From JACRCT01 sp036504155 (GTDB lineage Bacteria; Myxococcota; Myxococcia; Myxococcales; UBA5297): a DNA stretch of 64,000 nucleotides. Made by a program: the position numbers and the translations under genes. Below, piece by piece: positions 44,201 to 51,441 of the stretch (positions are counted from its first letter, which is position 1; the number at the start of each line of letters is the position of its first letter). The notes beneath the pieces were generated by a model. The model searched no databases. It was not told the DNA's origin and was given only the letters and a program-made list of their open reading frames with translations. The stretch lies in NCBI GenBank assembly GCA_036504155.1, contig DASXVQ010000102.1:8647-72646 (forward strand), given 5' to 3'.

Positions 44201-47188
44201 GTAGTAGGCGGTTCCGTTGCCCAGGCCGGTGTTGTCGGTGAAGGTCGTGAGGGGGCCGACGTAGCGGACGGTCCCGGCGCCGAGGGTGTTGCCCGCGGCG
44301 TAGGGCGTGCCGTCGGTGGGCAGGGTGGTGTCGGTGTTGTTGGTGTAGCGGACGACCACGACGCTGTTGCCGCTCGTGCCGAGGGTCCAGCTCAAGGTCG
44401 TCTGGCGGTCCCCGCTGGACGTGGCGCCCCAGCTGGCCCCGGGCGCGGGCGTCACGTTGTTGACCGTGACGGTGGTGTCCACCGCGTCGGTTCCGGTGAC
44501 GGTGTTGAGCGTGGTGAGCGCGCTGACGTAGGCGGTGGTGGAGGTGGTGCCGGCCGGCGCGGCCGCGTGGCCGAGGTAGGTGATCCGCACCTCGAAGTTG
44601 GCAGCCGTCGTCGACACCGGCAGCGCGGTGCCGCCGCTGAAGACGAGGGTGTCGGAGGTGGGGTTGTTGATGATGTTGAGGTAGCGCACCGGGGTCCCGC
44701 CGACGCTCCAGAGGGAGGCGCTGGCGATGGCGTCGAAGCCGGTGGTGGTGACCGTGAGCCCGGTGACGCCGACCAAGCCCTCGCTGTTCTGCAGCGAGAA
44801 GCCGTCGAGCCTCTGATTCGCCGCGCCCGGGCAAACCGTCCCGGGGGTCCCGGCGATCCCGTTGCCCAGCGTCGTCACCGCCCGGGGCGTCAGAGCGCCG
44901 GACCAGGGCGCGTTGGCGCCGGCGACGTAGTTGCGGCAGTTGTCGTGCTCGAAGATCCGGTAGTAGTACGCGCTCCCGTTGTTCAGCCCGACGTTGTCGG
45001 TGAAGGTGGTGGCGTTGCCGACGTAGCGGACGGTGCCTGCGCCGAAGGCGCTGCCCACCACGTAGTTGACCCCCTCGGTCGGGAGGGTGGGGTCGGTGTT
45101 GTTGGGGTAGCGGACGATCAGCACGCTGTTGCCCGCGGTGCCCAGGCTCCAGTTCAGGGTGGTGTCCCGGTCTGCCGCCGAGTTGGCGCCCCACGCGGCG
45201 CCCGGCGTCGGGGTCACGTTGTTGAGGGTGATGGTCGCGTCCCACAGGTCGCCGCCGGCGATCGTGTTCGCGGCCGCCGAGGTGAAGGCGCTGACGTACG
45301 CGGTCGTGGTGGTGCTGCCCGCCGGAGGGGACTGCGACTCGTTGCGGTAGGTGACCTGCAGCTTGTAGTTTTCGGCCGTGCTCGAGACCGGGATGGGGGT
45401 GCCGCCGCTGAAGTTGAGGGTGTTCGAGGTGGGCGGGGTGATGGCCGAGAAGTACTGCAGCGTGCCCGCTTCGTTCCAGATGGAGGCGGACTGGATGGCG
45501 GTGTAGCCGGTCAGCGTGACGGTGAGCGCGCTGATCGAGTCGGTCCCGACGTTGCTCGCGAACGAGAAGCCGTCCAGCTTCCGGGCGGCCGGCAACGGGC
45601 AGACCGTGGCGTCGGTGGCCGGCACGCCGTCGGCGAGCGTGATGACCACGTCCACCGGGATCTGCGCCGAGGACCAGGGCGCGGTGGCCGCGTAGTTGAA
45701 GCAGCCGTCGTGCTCGAAGACTCGGTAGTAGTAGGTGGCGCCGTTGGTCAGCCCGCCGTCCGTCGTGGTCGTCCCGTTGCCTGCGTAGACCACGATGCCG
45801 GCGCCGAGGGAGTCGCCCGCGTTGTAGAGCTGGCCTTCGGTGGGGAAGGCGGTGTCGGTGTTGACCGGGTAGCGGACGATGACGACGTTGTCTCCCGCGG
45901 TGCCCAGGGTCCAGTTCAAGGTCACCGAGCCGTCCCCGGCGGCGTTGGCGACCCACGAAGCCGCGGTGGGCGCCGCGTTGTCCAAGGAGATCGCCGGGTC
46001 CGCGGCGTCGGCCAAGGTGGTGGCGTTCACGGTGGTGATCGCGCTGACCCGCGCGGTGGTGGAGGTGGTCCCCGCCGGCGCGGACGCCTGGTCGAGGTAG
46101 GTGACGCGCACCAGGAAGTTTGCCGCCGTGGTCGACACGGGGATCGTCGCGTTGGTGCCGCCGCTGAAGTCGAGGGTGTTCGACGCCGGGTTGTTGATTG
46201 TGGCGAAGTACTGGACCGTCGGCGGGTCGTTCCAGATGGAGGCCGAGGCGATCGCGGTGTTGCCCGTCGTGGTCACGGTCAGCCCGGTGACCCCGTTGGC
46301 CCCCGAGTTGTTCTGGAGCGAGAAGCCGTCGAGCTTCTGGTTGCTCGAGCCCGGGCACACCGTCGCGCCGGTCCCGGCGCTGCCGTTGCCCAGCGTCGTC
46401 GTCACCACCTCCGGCTTCAACGAGACGCCCGTCATCGACGAGTAGACGCTGGCGTTGTCCGCCGTGTGCTGGGAGGCGTCAGTGGTGGCCGAGGAGGGGC
46501 TCGCCCGGTGAGCGATGTAGAAGTGCGGCATGTAGTTGTTGGCATCATCGAATGACTTGTCCACCGGGACGCTCGCGCCGCCCGTGGTGCCCCAATTCGC
46601 GGCCCAGGAGCTGATGTTGCGCACCTGCGGACCCGTCACCGAACGCTGGATGAGGAGGACCTCGAGGGGCCAGTCGTTGGCACCCAGGATCCAGGTCGGA
46701 GAGAAGGGACCCACCGCGGAGCTCGCGGTCGAACCCGAGCTGAAGTTCCTGCGGTCGGTGAACGGGACAGCCTGGTCGACGCCGGCGAACACCGCCGCGT
46801 AGACCCACGTGTAGGCGGCCGTGCCGCCGGTGACCGTCACGGCCAGGTTGTTGCTGGACGCCGCGGCGATGCCCGCGTCCAGGAGGTAGTAGAGGTAGGT
46901 GTGCTGCTCCGCGCTCGTGCCGGCGTCTCCCTGGGCGAGCGTGAGCGCCCGGCCTCCGTAGTCCAGAGCGACCATCTGGGTCGTCGCCGAGGTCGCCCTC
47001 GAGGCAATCGCCACCAGCAGCACCCGTCCGGAGCCGGCGGCGATGGGCAGGGCGAGGCCGTTGAGCGAGGGGTAGGTGTTGCTCTCGTAGACCGAGGTCC
47101 AGGTAGTGGGCTGCGAAACCGCTGCTTGGGCGCCGGTCGACGACAGGGCGAGGAACAAGCCCAGGCTCACCCTAAGAGAAGCCCTCAT
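38237..47188 (-). CDS. Giant secreted repeat protein with MYXO-CTERM-type anchor
   Basis: 2,983 residues from ATG 47188 (AAGGA upstream). Signal peptide (LGLFLALSSTGAQA). Residues 30-250 form a unique N-domain, then eight ~255-residue repeats. Each repeat combines a sandwich segment (TVCPG, KLDGFSL, VTTTG, TLFSGGT-like) and a fibronectin-III-like segment (LNWTLGT, VVRY, YYYRVFEHDGC-NY). From about residue 2290 come Cys-rich ~60-residue units (GCE-C...CG-C--C, with D-D-G-NGCE turns), then two DNDCNG motifs of the MopE/calcium type. The C-terminus GGCGCQ, hydrophobic helix and RRSRREG match the MYXO-CTERM signal processed by a myxosortase, giving a lipid-anchored surface protein. Probable adhesin or binding stalk; the ligand is unknown. 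Confidence 0.9.
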   Translation of the reverse strand: MRASLRVSLGLFLALSSTGAQAAVSQPTTWTSVYESNTYPSLNGLALPIAAGSGRVLLVAIASRATSATTQMVALDYGGRALTLAQGDAGTSAEQHTYLYYLLDAGIAAASSNNLAVTVTGGTAAYTWVYAAVFAGVDQAVPFTDRRNFSSGSTASSAVGPFSPTWILGANDWPLEVLLIQRSVTGPQVRNISSWAANWGTTGGASVPVDKSFDDANNYMPHFYIAHRASPSSATTDASQHTADNASVYSSMTGVSLKPEVVTTTLGNGSAGTGATVCPGSSNQKLDGFSLQNNSGANGVTGLTVTTTGNTAIASASIWNDPPTVQYFATINNPASNTLDFSGGTNATIPVSTTAANFLVRVTYLDQASAPAGTTSTTARVSAITTVNATTLADAADPAISLDNAAPTAASWVANAAGDGSVTLNWTLGTAGDNVVIVRYPVNTDTAFPTEGQLYNAGDSLGAGIVVYAGNGTTTTDGGLTNGATYYYRVFEHDGCFNYAATAPWSSAQIPVDVVITLADGVPATDATVCPLPAARKLDGFSFASNVGTDSISALTVTLTGYTAIQSASIWNEAGTLQYFSAITPPTSNTLNFSGGTPIPVSSTAENYKLQVTYRNESQSPPAGSTTTTAYVSAFTSAAANTIAGGDLWDATITLNNVTPTPGAAWGANSAADRDTTLNWSLGTAGNSVLIVRYPNNTDPTLPTEGVNYVVGSAFGAGTVRYVGNATTFTDNVGLNNGSAYYYRIFEHDNCRNYVAGANAPWSGALTPRAVTTLGNGIAGTPGTVCPGAANQRLDGFSLQNSEGLVGVTGLTVTTTGFDAIASASLWSVGGTPVRYLNIINNPTSDTLVFSGGTALPVSTTAANFEVRITYLGHAAAPAGTTSTTAYVSALTTLNTVTGTDAVDTTVTVNNVTPAPGASWGATSSGDRQTTLSWTLGTSGNSVVVVRYTNNTDTTLPTDGTPYAAGNTLGAGTVRYVGPLTTFTDNTGLGNGTAYYYRVFESDGCLNYAATGPWTGALTPRAITTLAGGTGGTSGTVCPGAADRKLDGFTLRNSEGSVPVTAITVTTTGFGAIETASIWNDAGTTQYFATITEPTSNTLSFSGGTALPVSSTATNAFQVRITYRDEGQIPPAGSTSTTAVVTSITTLNTTAGTDAADTTVTLNNVTPAPGATWGTLTAGDSQTTLNWTSGAAGNNALIVRYTANTDTTLPDDGTPYTVGSGFGIGGTVRYAGNAATFNDTVALTNGTAYYYRLFEYDGCGNYVATAANAPWSGPLTPRAVTTLANGLPGTAGTVCPGGPGRKLDGFSLVNSQGAVPVTALTVTTTGYQAIQTAAIYDEAGGTQYFTLLTTPASNTLSFSGGTAIPVGTALANYKVVVTYRGETQSPPVGTTATTAVVSSITTGNTTAGADTADTTLTLNNTTPTPGAAWAATPAGDGQIVLNWTYGTGGNNAMVVRYLANSDTTLPTDGTPTYAVNGAYGSGGTIRYIGNGTTFTDTGLTNGTAYYYRVFEHDGCLNYVSAVGAAPWAGPLTPRATTTLANGVPGANATVCPGTANRKLDGFSLVNSQGAVGVSGLTVTVTGFGAIQTASIYDEAGSIQYFTTITTPASGTLSFGGGTPLPVGTTAANFKVQVTYRGEAQSPPAGNTATTAVVTGLTTPNNVIGTDTADATVTLNNLTPTPGTAWGANAAGDGQVTLNWTLGTSGNNVVVVRYLANSDPTLPADNTPYAVGSALGTGTVRYAGNGATFVDASLANGTTYYYRVFEHDTCLNYVATAPTAPWSGPLTPKATTTLAGGVAGASGSVCPGTANRKLGGFSLVNSQGNVPVTALTVTTTGYAAIQSASIWDEAGGAQYLSTVTAPTSNTLTFSGGTPIPVSTTAANFQVRVTYRSEAQSPPAGNTSSSAFVSALTTANNLALGDAAEATVTLSNVTPTPGGTWGANAAGDGQVFLAWNYGTPGNGAVVVRYTAATDLTLPADGTPYTAGDLFGLGGTVRYVGSALAFTDTTVANGTAYYYRLFEFDGCRNYVAAAATAPWSGVLTPKATTTLGNGAAGANATVCPGVANQKLDGFSLINSQGNTGVTGLTVTTTGSAAIQTAAIYDEAGQTLYFTPITAPASNTLVFSGGAPIPVSTTPANFKVVVTYKSEAQSPPPGSTSTTAVVGPITTLNNVIGGDAVDATVTLNNVTPTPGATWGTVTAGATQNVLNWSYGTAGDGALIVRYAAAPDTGLPADGLAYTLGGAFGTGGTVRYVGNATTFTDTGLTNGTLYYYRLFEFNGCLNYVSTAATAPCVTNCGACSSTCANPHGATACLSGVCTPTCAEGYGNYDGNVVNGCEATCDQPAHCGLDCRTCQEGSAGHTVTTSCAGNAEVAAASCHPTCLPGYLDSDLDGANGCEVACLTSALCGSDCSPCLATNATANLCGGGNGVPASQSCKPACLAGYADLDLNGADGCETVCDTNAHCGAECKACSIDHASRVDCAGPALSSAASCQPQCLAGWANNDVDGTNGCEAACETDNQCGSDCLPCQKNHVVSATCTSNDKPAVTECVPTCEEGFADLDGNGANGCELTCSEANHCGLECATCSRVNTTTVTCSGNTKVATSACQPACTPGHLDADQNGLTGCEVTCDQPEYCGTTCIRCPDHLNALVSCGGPDKEPANACSFVCEPGWTRPDQYSECDTECTTIERCGLDCMPCPAAVNAAPACAGNTAVAAESCGLDCAAGYVDADGDRSTGCEACAQGYFDLATAPPASCGKCDLDDHCGSAFAPFCRDCIADWDDGLKCVSERCGCETKADCPDEKECQHHTCVSPCTADGECTKAGEKCCGPAGQKVCLTLGKEICDGRDNDCNGTIDDQLEDATAPLCEQQDGVCAGSRVGCVDGLRQACTDAVYAAHSSDWEALESRCDGLDNDCNGKTDEPAACAVRPDAGVPPPPDAGTGFAGETYELGGCGCQQAAGPSALASLALLLGALAGCGRRSRREG
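38600..40330 (-). repeat. Cys-rich ~180-base repeats ending in MopE-like DNDC motifs
   Basis: About eight units of roughly 60 residues, each with eight regularly spaced cysteines and a DxDxxGxNGCE turn that looks calcium-binding. They are followed near the 3' end by two CDGxDNDCNGxxDE-type motifs. The density of paired Cys implies a rigid, disulfide-locked stalk between the repeat region and the C-terminal anchor. Confidence 0.8.
40330..46420 (-). repeat. Eight tandem ~765-base repeats in the giant protein
   Basis: Unit starts marked by TLxxGxxGxxxTVCPG lie near 46409, 45650, 44870, 44115, 43345, 42575, 41820 and 41050. The spacing is 755-780 bases, always in frame. The later copies (toward the C-terminus) are more alike than the first two. 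Similarity is obvious at DNA level too, so unequal recombination could change copy number between strains. Confidence 0.85.
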
Positions 47189-47407
47189 CTGAGGATCCTT
47201 TGCTGACGTTCAGCGGTCGGCGTTGGCGAGAAGGCGGCCGAGGAAATTGGTCGGAAAATCATACCGCTTTGTCAGGTCCGAGGGAGCGAGCGGAAGCCGA
47301 AAAGTCCTGCTGCCGGGCGGCCCTTGTCGGGCCGGCGAGGCCCGACCAACTTCTCGCCGCTCGCGGGCGCCCTCGGTGGAGCGCGCCGTCGCGGGAGAGG
47401 GGGCCCC

Positions 47408-48457
47408 ATGACCGACCACACCCGACACCGGCTCGCGTGCGTCACCGCCGCTCTGGCTGCGACCGTCTTCGCCGCACCGCGCGCCGGCGCCACGCCGTCG
47501 ACGCAGATCTGGATCCCCTCGCCCGACATCCAGAAGTTCGAGACCCTGCACCTCAACTACGACGTCTACGCCCGGCCCGGGCGCATCCCCACCCTGATGC
47601 TCGGCCCCACCGTGGGGATCCTCCCGTTCGACAAGATCCAGGCCGAGACCGGCTTCGACCTCATCTTCCAGGGCAACCAGGACCTGGACTCCAACCCGCT
47701 GTACTTCCACGGGAAGCTGGCCGTCCCCGAAGACGCGTTCTTCCACTGGCAGCCGGCGCTGGCGGTCGGCATCTACAACGTCGGCATCAAGCGTTCGGAC
47801 ACGGTCAACACCATGCAGAACGTCGGCTACGCCCTGCTCGGAAGGACCCTGCCCATCCTCGGTCGCCTCTCCGCGGGCTACTACCTGGGCAACGCCGCGG
47901 TCCTGCGCACGAACATCGTCCCCGGCGACCCGACGCAGACGCAGCCGGACAACCACGGCCTGCTGCTCTCCTGGGACCGCACGCTGACGGAGCTGAGCGA
48001 CAGGCTCTGGGTGGGCGTCGACTACCAGCAGGGCCAGAACTTCCTGGGCGCCATCAACGCCGGCGTCTCGTGGGCCTTCACCAAGGACATCAGCGTCATC
48101 GTCGGCTACGACCACTACTGGAACCAGACCATGGCCGGGAAGGACACCTTCACCGTCCAGCTGGACGTCAACCTGTTCATGCCCAAGGAGAAGGCGACCG
48201 ACGGCCCGGAGGGAGGCAGCAACGCCCCGGGTGAGAAGCCCGCGGACGGCACGGCGAAGATCCCGGTGCCGGTGCAGCACGCGAGCGACGACGGCGACCA
48301 GGCTCCGGCGGACGGCAAGGCGAAGGCCAAGTCCAAGGCGAAGGACCCGCACCATGCGGGCGACGACGCCGACCCGGGGGAGACGGGCGACGGGAAGGCC
48401 AAGGGGAAGGCCAAGCCCGCGAGCGACGCTCCGGCCGAGGAAGCCCGCGTGAAGTGA
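47408..48457 (+). CDS. Outer-membrane beta-barrel-like protein with charged low-complexity tail
   Basis: 349 residues from ATG 47408, after GGGAGAGGG; an in-frame ATG at 47324 would add residues before the signal peptide. The signal is ACVTAALAATVFAAPRAGA. Residues 35-265 alternate polar and hydrophobic residues with many aromatic girdle residues (WQPALAVGIYNVGIKR, GYDHYWNQT), as in an eight- to twelve-strand barrel. From about 268 the chain changes to a Lys/Ala/Asp/Gly/Pro-rich tail. Divergent from the giant surface protein gene with 219 bases between. Function unknown. Confidence 0.75.
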   Translation: MTDHTRHRLACVTAALAATVFAAPRAGATPSTQIWIPSPDIQKFETLHLNYDVYARPGRIPTLMLGPTVGILPFDKIQAETGFDLIFQGNQDLDSNPLYFHGKLAVPEDAFFHWQPALAVGIYNVGIKRSDTVNTMQNVGYALLGRTLPILGRLSAGYYLGNAAVLRTNIVPGDPTQTQPDNHGLLLSWDRTLTELSDRLWVGVDYQQGQNFLGAINAGVSWAFTKDISVIVGYDHYWNQTMAGKDTFTVQLDVNLFMPKEKATDGPEGGSNAPGEKPADGTAKIPVPVQHASDDGDQAPADGKAKAKSKAKDPHHAGDDADPGETGDGKAKGKAKPASDAPAEEARVK

Positions 48458-48500
48458 TGCTCCGGGGGCCCGGCGCACTGGCGCGGCGCCGAGCCCTCGG

Positions 48501-48530
48501 TTGTCTTGAGCAGGCGGCCAGGGATAGAGT
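48501..48530 (+). promoter_or_regulatory. Candidate sigma-70 promoter of ylxP-rbfA-nrnA
   Basis: TTGTCT (48501-48506), 18-base spacer, TAGAGT (48525-48530), 55 bases before the ylxP-like ATG. Fit to the consensus is moderate. It is the only such pair seen in this gap. Confidence 0.4.
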
Positions 48531-48585
48531 GCCCACTTTTTCTCGGATGCCCTCCGCCTCGGCGGAGGTTGTTGCTCGATCTCCC

Positions 48586-49176
48586 ATGTTCGTCGCCGTC
48601 GCCAGAATTACGCTGTCCATCCCCGAGGCCGGCTCGCTCAAGAGCAAGCGCCACGTCGTCCACAAGGTGCTCGACAAGGTCAAGGCGCGCTTCAACGTCT
48701 CGGCCGCCGAGGTCGCCGACCTGGACCTGTGGCAGCGCGCCACCCTGGGCATCGCCGCGGTGGCCAACGAGCACGCCTTCGCGCAGGAGAGCGTCAGCAA
48801 GGTCGTGCGCTTCATCGAGGAGCTCTACGTCGCCCCGACGGTCAGCTGGACCAGCGAGGTCATCCCGCTGGGCGGCGACCTGTTCGGCGAGGACGACGCC
48901 TCGGGCTTCGCCGCCGAGTCGCGCAGCACCGTGCGCACCCTGGCCGACGCCGAGCGCGAGGCTGCCGGCGGCGGCATCGGCCACGCCGACGACATGCCCG
49001 AGCCGCCGCCGATGACCGCCCGCGAGCGCGACCGCGCCAACCGGCGCGAGAAGCACGGCCACAAGGTCCTCTCCGAGGACGAGAGGGCGCGGGCCCTCGA
49101 GGACCTGCGCCGACGCCTGCGCGACGCGCGGCGCACTGCCTCGCCCACGGGCGAGGGCGAAGACGAAGGGGAGTAA
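48586..49176 (+). CDS. YlxP-like (DUF503) protein with C-terminal extension
   Basis: 196 residues from ATG 48586, where DUF503 proteins normally begin (MFVAVARITLSIPEAGSLK). The first ~90 residues cover the family domain (SLKSKRHVVHKVLDKVKARFNVS-AEV). A further ~105 residues, rich in Glu, Asp and Arg and ending in helical ARALEDLRRRLRDARR, are not part of the basic family. DUF503/YlxP genes sit beside rbfA in many genomes and are linked to ribosome maturation. Here nusA and infB, which often precede them, are missing. Confidence 0.85.
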   Translation: MFVAVARITLSIPEAGSLKSKRHVVHKVLDKVKARFNVSAAEVADLDLWQRATLGIAAVANEHAFAQESVSKVVRFIEELYVAPTVSWTSEVIPLGGDLFGEDDASGFAAESRSTVRTLADAEREAAGGGIGHADDMPEPPPMTARERDRANRREKHGHKVLSEDERARALEDLRRRLRDARRTASPTGEGEDEGE

Positions 49177-49187
49177 GGACCACCGAG

Positions 49188-49613
49188 ATGGCGAGCCAGT
49201 CGAGACAGGAGAAGGTGGCGGAGGCGATCCAGCACGAGGTCGGCCAGATGCTCATCCGTGGGCTCAAGGACCCGCGCATCGGGGCCCTGGTCACCATCAC
49301 CGGGGCCAAGGTCTCGCCCGACCTGCGCGAGGCCTGGGTCTACTACGCGGTCCACGGCGACGCGCGCGTGCGCCAGGACACGGCCGTCGGCCTGGAGGCC
49401 GCCAAGGGCTTCATCCGCCGGGAGATCGGCAAGGCCGTCCGCCTGCGGAACTCGCCCGAGCTGCACTTCGTCGTCGACGAGTCCATCGACCGCGGCGAGC
49501 GCATCGAGCTGCTGCTCAAGCAGGTGCACGAGCAGGACGCCGAGCGGACCAAGGACGGGGACCTCGTCGTCCCGGCCGCCGGCGAGGCCAAGCCGGGCGA
49601 GAAGGAAGGCTGA
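49188..49613 (+). CDS. rbfA: 30S ribosome-binding factor A
   Basis: 141 residues. RbfA binds late 30S precursors and helps mature the 16S 5' end, important at low temperature. The KH-like domain motifs are clear: RQEKVAEAIQHEVGQMLI, LKDPRIGALVTITGAKVSPDL and IRREIGKAVRLRNSPEL with FVVDESIDRGERIE. The C-terminus has a short charged tail. It follows ylxP by 11 bases and precedes nrnA by three, in the usual order. Confidence 0.96.
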   Translation: MASQSRQEKVAEAIQHEVGQMLIRGLKDPRIGALVTITGAKVSPDLREAWVYYAVHGDARVRQDTAVGLEAAKGFIRREIGKAVRLRNSPELHFVVDESIDRGERIELLLKQVHEQDAERTKDGDLVVPAAGEAKPGEKEG

Positions 49614-49616
49614 CGG

Positions 49617-50657
49617 GTGGCTCCGGGGGAGTTGAGCACGGAGGCCGTGGTGAGGACCGTCCCCGAGGTCGAGGACCGCTCCGAGGCCGCGCTCGCCCAG
49701 TGTGTCGCCGCGCTCGAGAAGGCGCAGCGCATCCTCGTCTGCATGCACGAGTTCCCGGACGGAGACGCCCTGGGCTCGGCCCTGTCCCTGTCCCTGGCGC
49801 TCATCGAGAAGGGCAAGGAGGTCGTGGTCTACAGCCCCCAGGGCGCCCCGGCCAACCTGCGCTTCCTGCCGCGCTCCGACACCATCGTGCGCACCCTCTC
49901 CAAGGAGGAGCGCTTCGACGTCAGCGTGGCCTGCGACGCCGGCGACGACGCCCGCCTGGGCCCCGACTGGCCCGACGCGGCCCGGCGCGGCACGGTGCTC
50001 AACCTCGACCACCACCCGCGCAGCAAGGCCTTCGGCCACGCCAACTTCGTCGACTCGCACGCCGCGTCCGTCGGCGTGCTCGTCTGGCGCATCCTCAAGG
50101 CGATGGGCCACCCCGTCAGCCGGGAGATGGCCACCTGCCTGTGGGTCTCGGTGGCCACCGACACCGGCAACTTCCGGCACTCGAACACCAACGCCGAGTG
50201 CATGCGCATCGCCTGCGAGTTGGTGGAGAAGGGCGTGCGCCCCGGTGAGATCTCCAGCCGGATGTACGAGTGCCAGCCCCTGTCGCGCGTGCGCCTGCTC
50301 GCCGAGGTGCTCAAGACGCTGGCCCTCTCCAAGGACGGCAAGATCGCCTGGGTGGTAGCCACCAAGGACGTCTTCGACGTCGCCGGCACCACCGAGGAGA
50401 CCGCCGACGGGTTCATCAACTACCCCCGGCAGATCGAAGGCGTCGAGGTCGCGCTGCTCTTCCGCGAGGAGGGGCCCACCCGCTTCCGCGTCAGCTTCCG
50501 CTCGCGCGGCAAGGTGGACGTCGGCAACATCGCCACCCGCTTCGGCGGCGGCGGCCACCACAACGCCAGCGGCTGCTCGGTGCCGGGCAAGTTCGAGGAC
50601 GTCAAGGGCGTGATCCTGCGCGAGGTCCAGCGCGCCCTGACCCGGCTGGGCTCGTAG
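49617..50657 (+). CDS. nrnA: Bifunctional oligoribonuclease/PAP phosphatase (DHH-DHHA1)
   Basis: 346 residues from a GTG at 49617, three bases after the rbfA stop, with GAGAAGGAAGG as ribosome-binding site. NrnA degrades nano-RNAs and dephosphorylates pAp. The metal-binding DHH-domain residues are D48 and D50 (HEFPDGDALG) and the DHH triad D131-H132-H133 (LNLDHHPRSK). The DHHA1 domain holds GGGGHHNASG (H314). Rest of the cluster (truB, rpsO) does not follow; the next plus-strand gene is a thioredoxin-fold protein 262 bases on. Confidence 0.95.
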   Translation: MAPGELSTEAVVRTVPEVEDRSEAALAQCVAALEKAQRILVCMHEFPDGDALGSALSLSLALIEKGKEVVVYSPQGAPANLRFLPRSDTIVRTLSKEERFDVSVACDAGDDARLGPDWPDAARRGTVLNLDHHPRSKAFGHANFVDSHAASVGVLVWRILKAMGHPVSREMATCLWVSVATDTGNFRHSNTNAECMRIACELVEKGVRPGEISSRMYECQPLSRVRLLAEVLKTLALSKDGKIAWVVATKDVFDVAGTTEETADGFINYPRQIEGVEVALLFREEGPTRFRVSFRSRGKVDVGNIATRFGGGGHHNASGCSVPGKFEDVKGVILREVQRALTRLGS

Positions 50658-50658
50658 C

Positions 50659-50821
50659 TCACTGGTGGGTGGCCATGGCCAGCCAGCGGAAGGCCTCGGC
50701 CGCGCGCGAAGAGCCCCGTGGTGATCACGGCGGCCAGCACCGCCGCGACCACGGGCTCGCCTCCCCGTGCTAGAGCCGAGCGAAGACCGCCGCGGAGATG
50801 CAATTCTTCTAGGGCAAGCAA
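50659..50821 (-). pseudogene. Possible frameshifted small membrane protein remnant
   Basis: From a TTG at 50821 with GGGAGGG just upstream, the minus strand reads LALEELHLRGGLRSALARGG, then a hydrophobic helix (PVVAAVLAAVITTGLFAR). One base out of frame, it continues AEAFRWLAMATHQ to a stop at 50659. Joined, these would make a protein of about 53 residues with one membrane helix. Either a decayed fragment or a sequencing slip, or coincidence in high-GC sequence. The rest of the 262-base gap shows only the ribosome-binding site of the next gene. Confidence 0.25.
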
Positions 50822-50919
50822 CCCTCCCGCGCGGGCGGAGGGATACCATGGCCACTTCCAGCGGCCGGCGGCGTGGGAAGTGCGCCGGGCGACCCGAGAA
50901 GAGCCGAAGGAGGAAGGCG

Positions 50920-51393
50920 ATGGAGCTGACGATTGGCGCGCAGGCGCCTCGGTTGACCCTGCAGGGACCGGCGGGGCCCAGGACGATCCCCGCGGCGGGA
51001 CGCGCGCAGGCGGTCTTCTTCTTCAAGGTGGATTGCCCGACCTGCCCCCTGGCCGCGCCCGCGGTGGAGCGGCTGCGCAAGGCGTACCCCGGCCTGGACG
51101 TGGTCGCAGTGTCGCAGGACGCCGAGCGCGAGACGCAGGAGTGGATGCGTGCGCAGGGCCTGGACTGGTCCGTGGCGGCGCTGGAAGGCGAGCGGTATCC
51201 GGTGAGCGCGGCGTTCGGGCTGGCGGCAGTCCCGACCCTCGTCTTGGTGGACGGTGGCGGCGCGATCGTCGCCGCACAGGAGGGATGGAGCCGCGACGGC
51301 TACGACGCCTTGGCGAAGGAGGCCGCGCGCTTGCTGGGCGCCACCCCGGTCGCCATCGCGCCGGCGGACGGACCGGCCTGGAGGCCTGGGTGA
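50920..51393 (+). CDS. Thioredoxin-fold peroxiredoxin/TlpA-like protein
   Basis: 157 residues from ATG 50920, which follows an excellent AAGGAGGAAGG; a longer in-frame start at 50767 is less likely. It has the AhpC/TSA-TlpA layout: MELTIGAQAPRLTL strand, FFFKVDCPTCPLA with C39-x-x-C42, and the cis-Pro region AVPTLVLVD. No signal peptide, so it should act in the cytosol, unlike most TlpA relatives. CPTC with both cysteines suits a disulfide reductase more than a one-Cys peroxidase. Confidence 0.85.
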   Translation: MELTIGAQAPRLTLQGPAGPRTIPAAGRAQAVFFFKVDCPTCPLAAPAVERLRKAYPGLDVVAVSQDAERETQEWMRAQGLDWSVAALEGERYPVSAAFGLAAVPTLVLVDGGGAIVAAQEGWSRDGYDALAKEAARLLGATPVAIAPADGPAWRPG

Positions 51394-51441
51394 GGCTCGA
51401 AGCACCTCGACTCGTGAAGTCGAGAAAACCGCTCCCGACCC

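Noticed and set aside
40330..46420. Regular repeats suggesting a CRISPR or satellite array
   Set aside because: The period is about 765 bases, in frame, and the units encode similar protein domains.
38051..46555. A 2,834-codon open frame antisense to the giant protein gene
   Set aside because: Its translation is repetitive Val/Gly/Arg/Asp-rich sequence without secondary-structure logic or a domain, and follows from GC-rich codon bias mirrored from the real gene, which has a signal peptide, repeats and anchor.
48586..48630. Earlier in-frame starts (48454, 48547) for the YlxP-like protein
   Set aside because: DUF503 proteins begin at the MFVAVARI segment; the added residues look like translated promoter sequence and would cover the -10/-35 pair.
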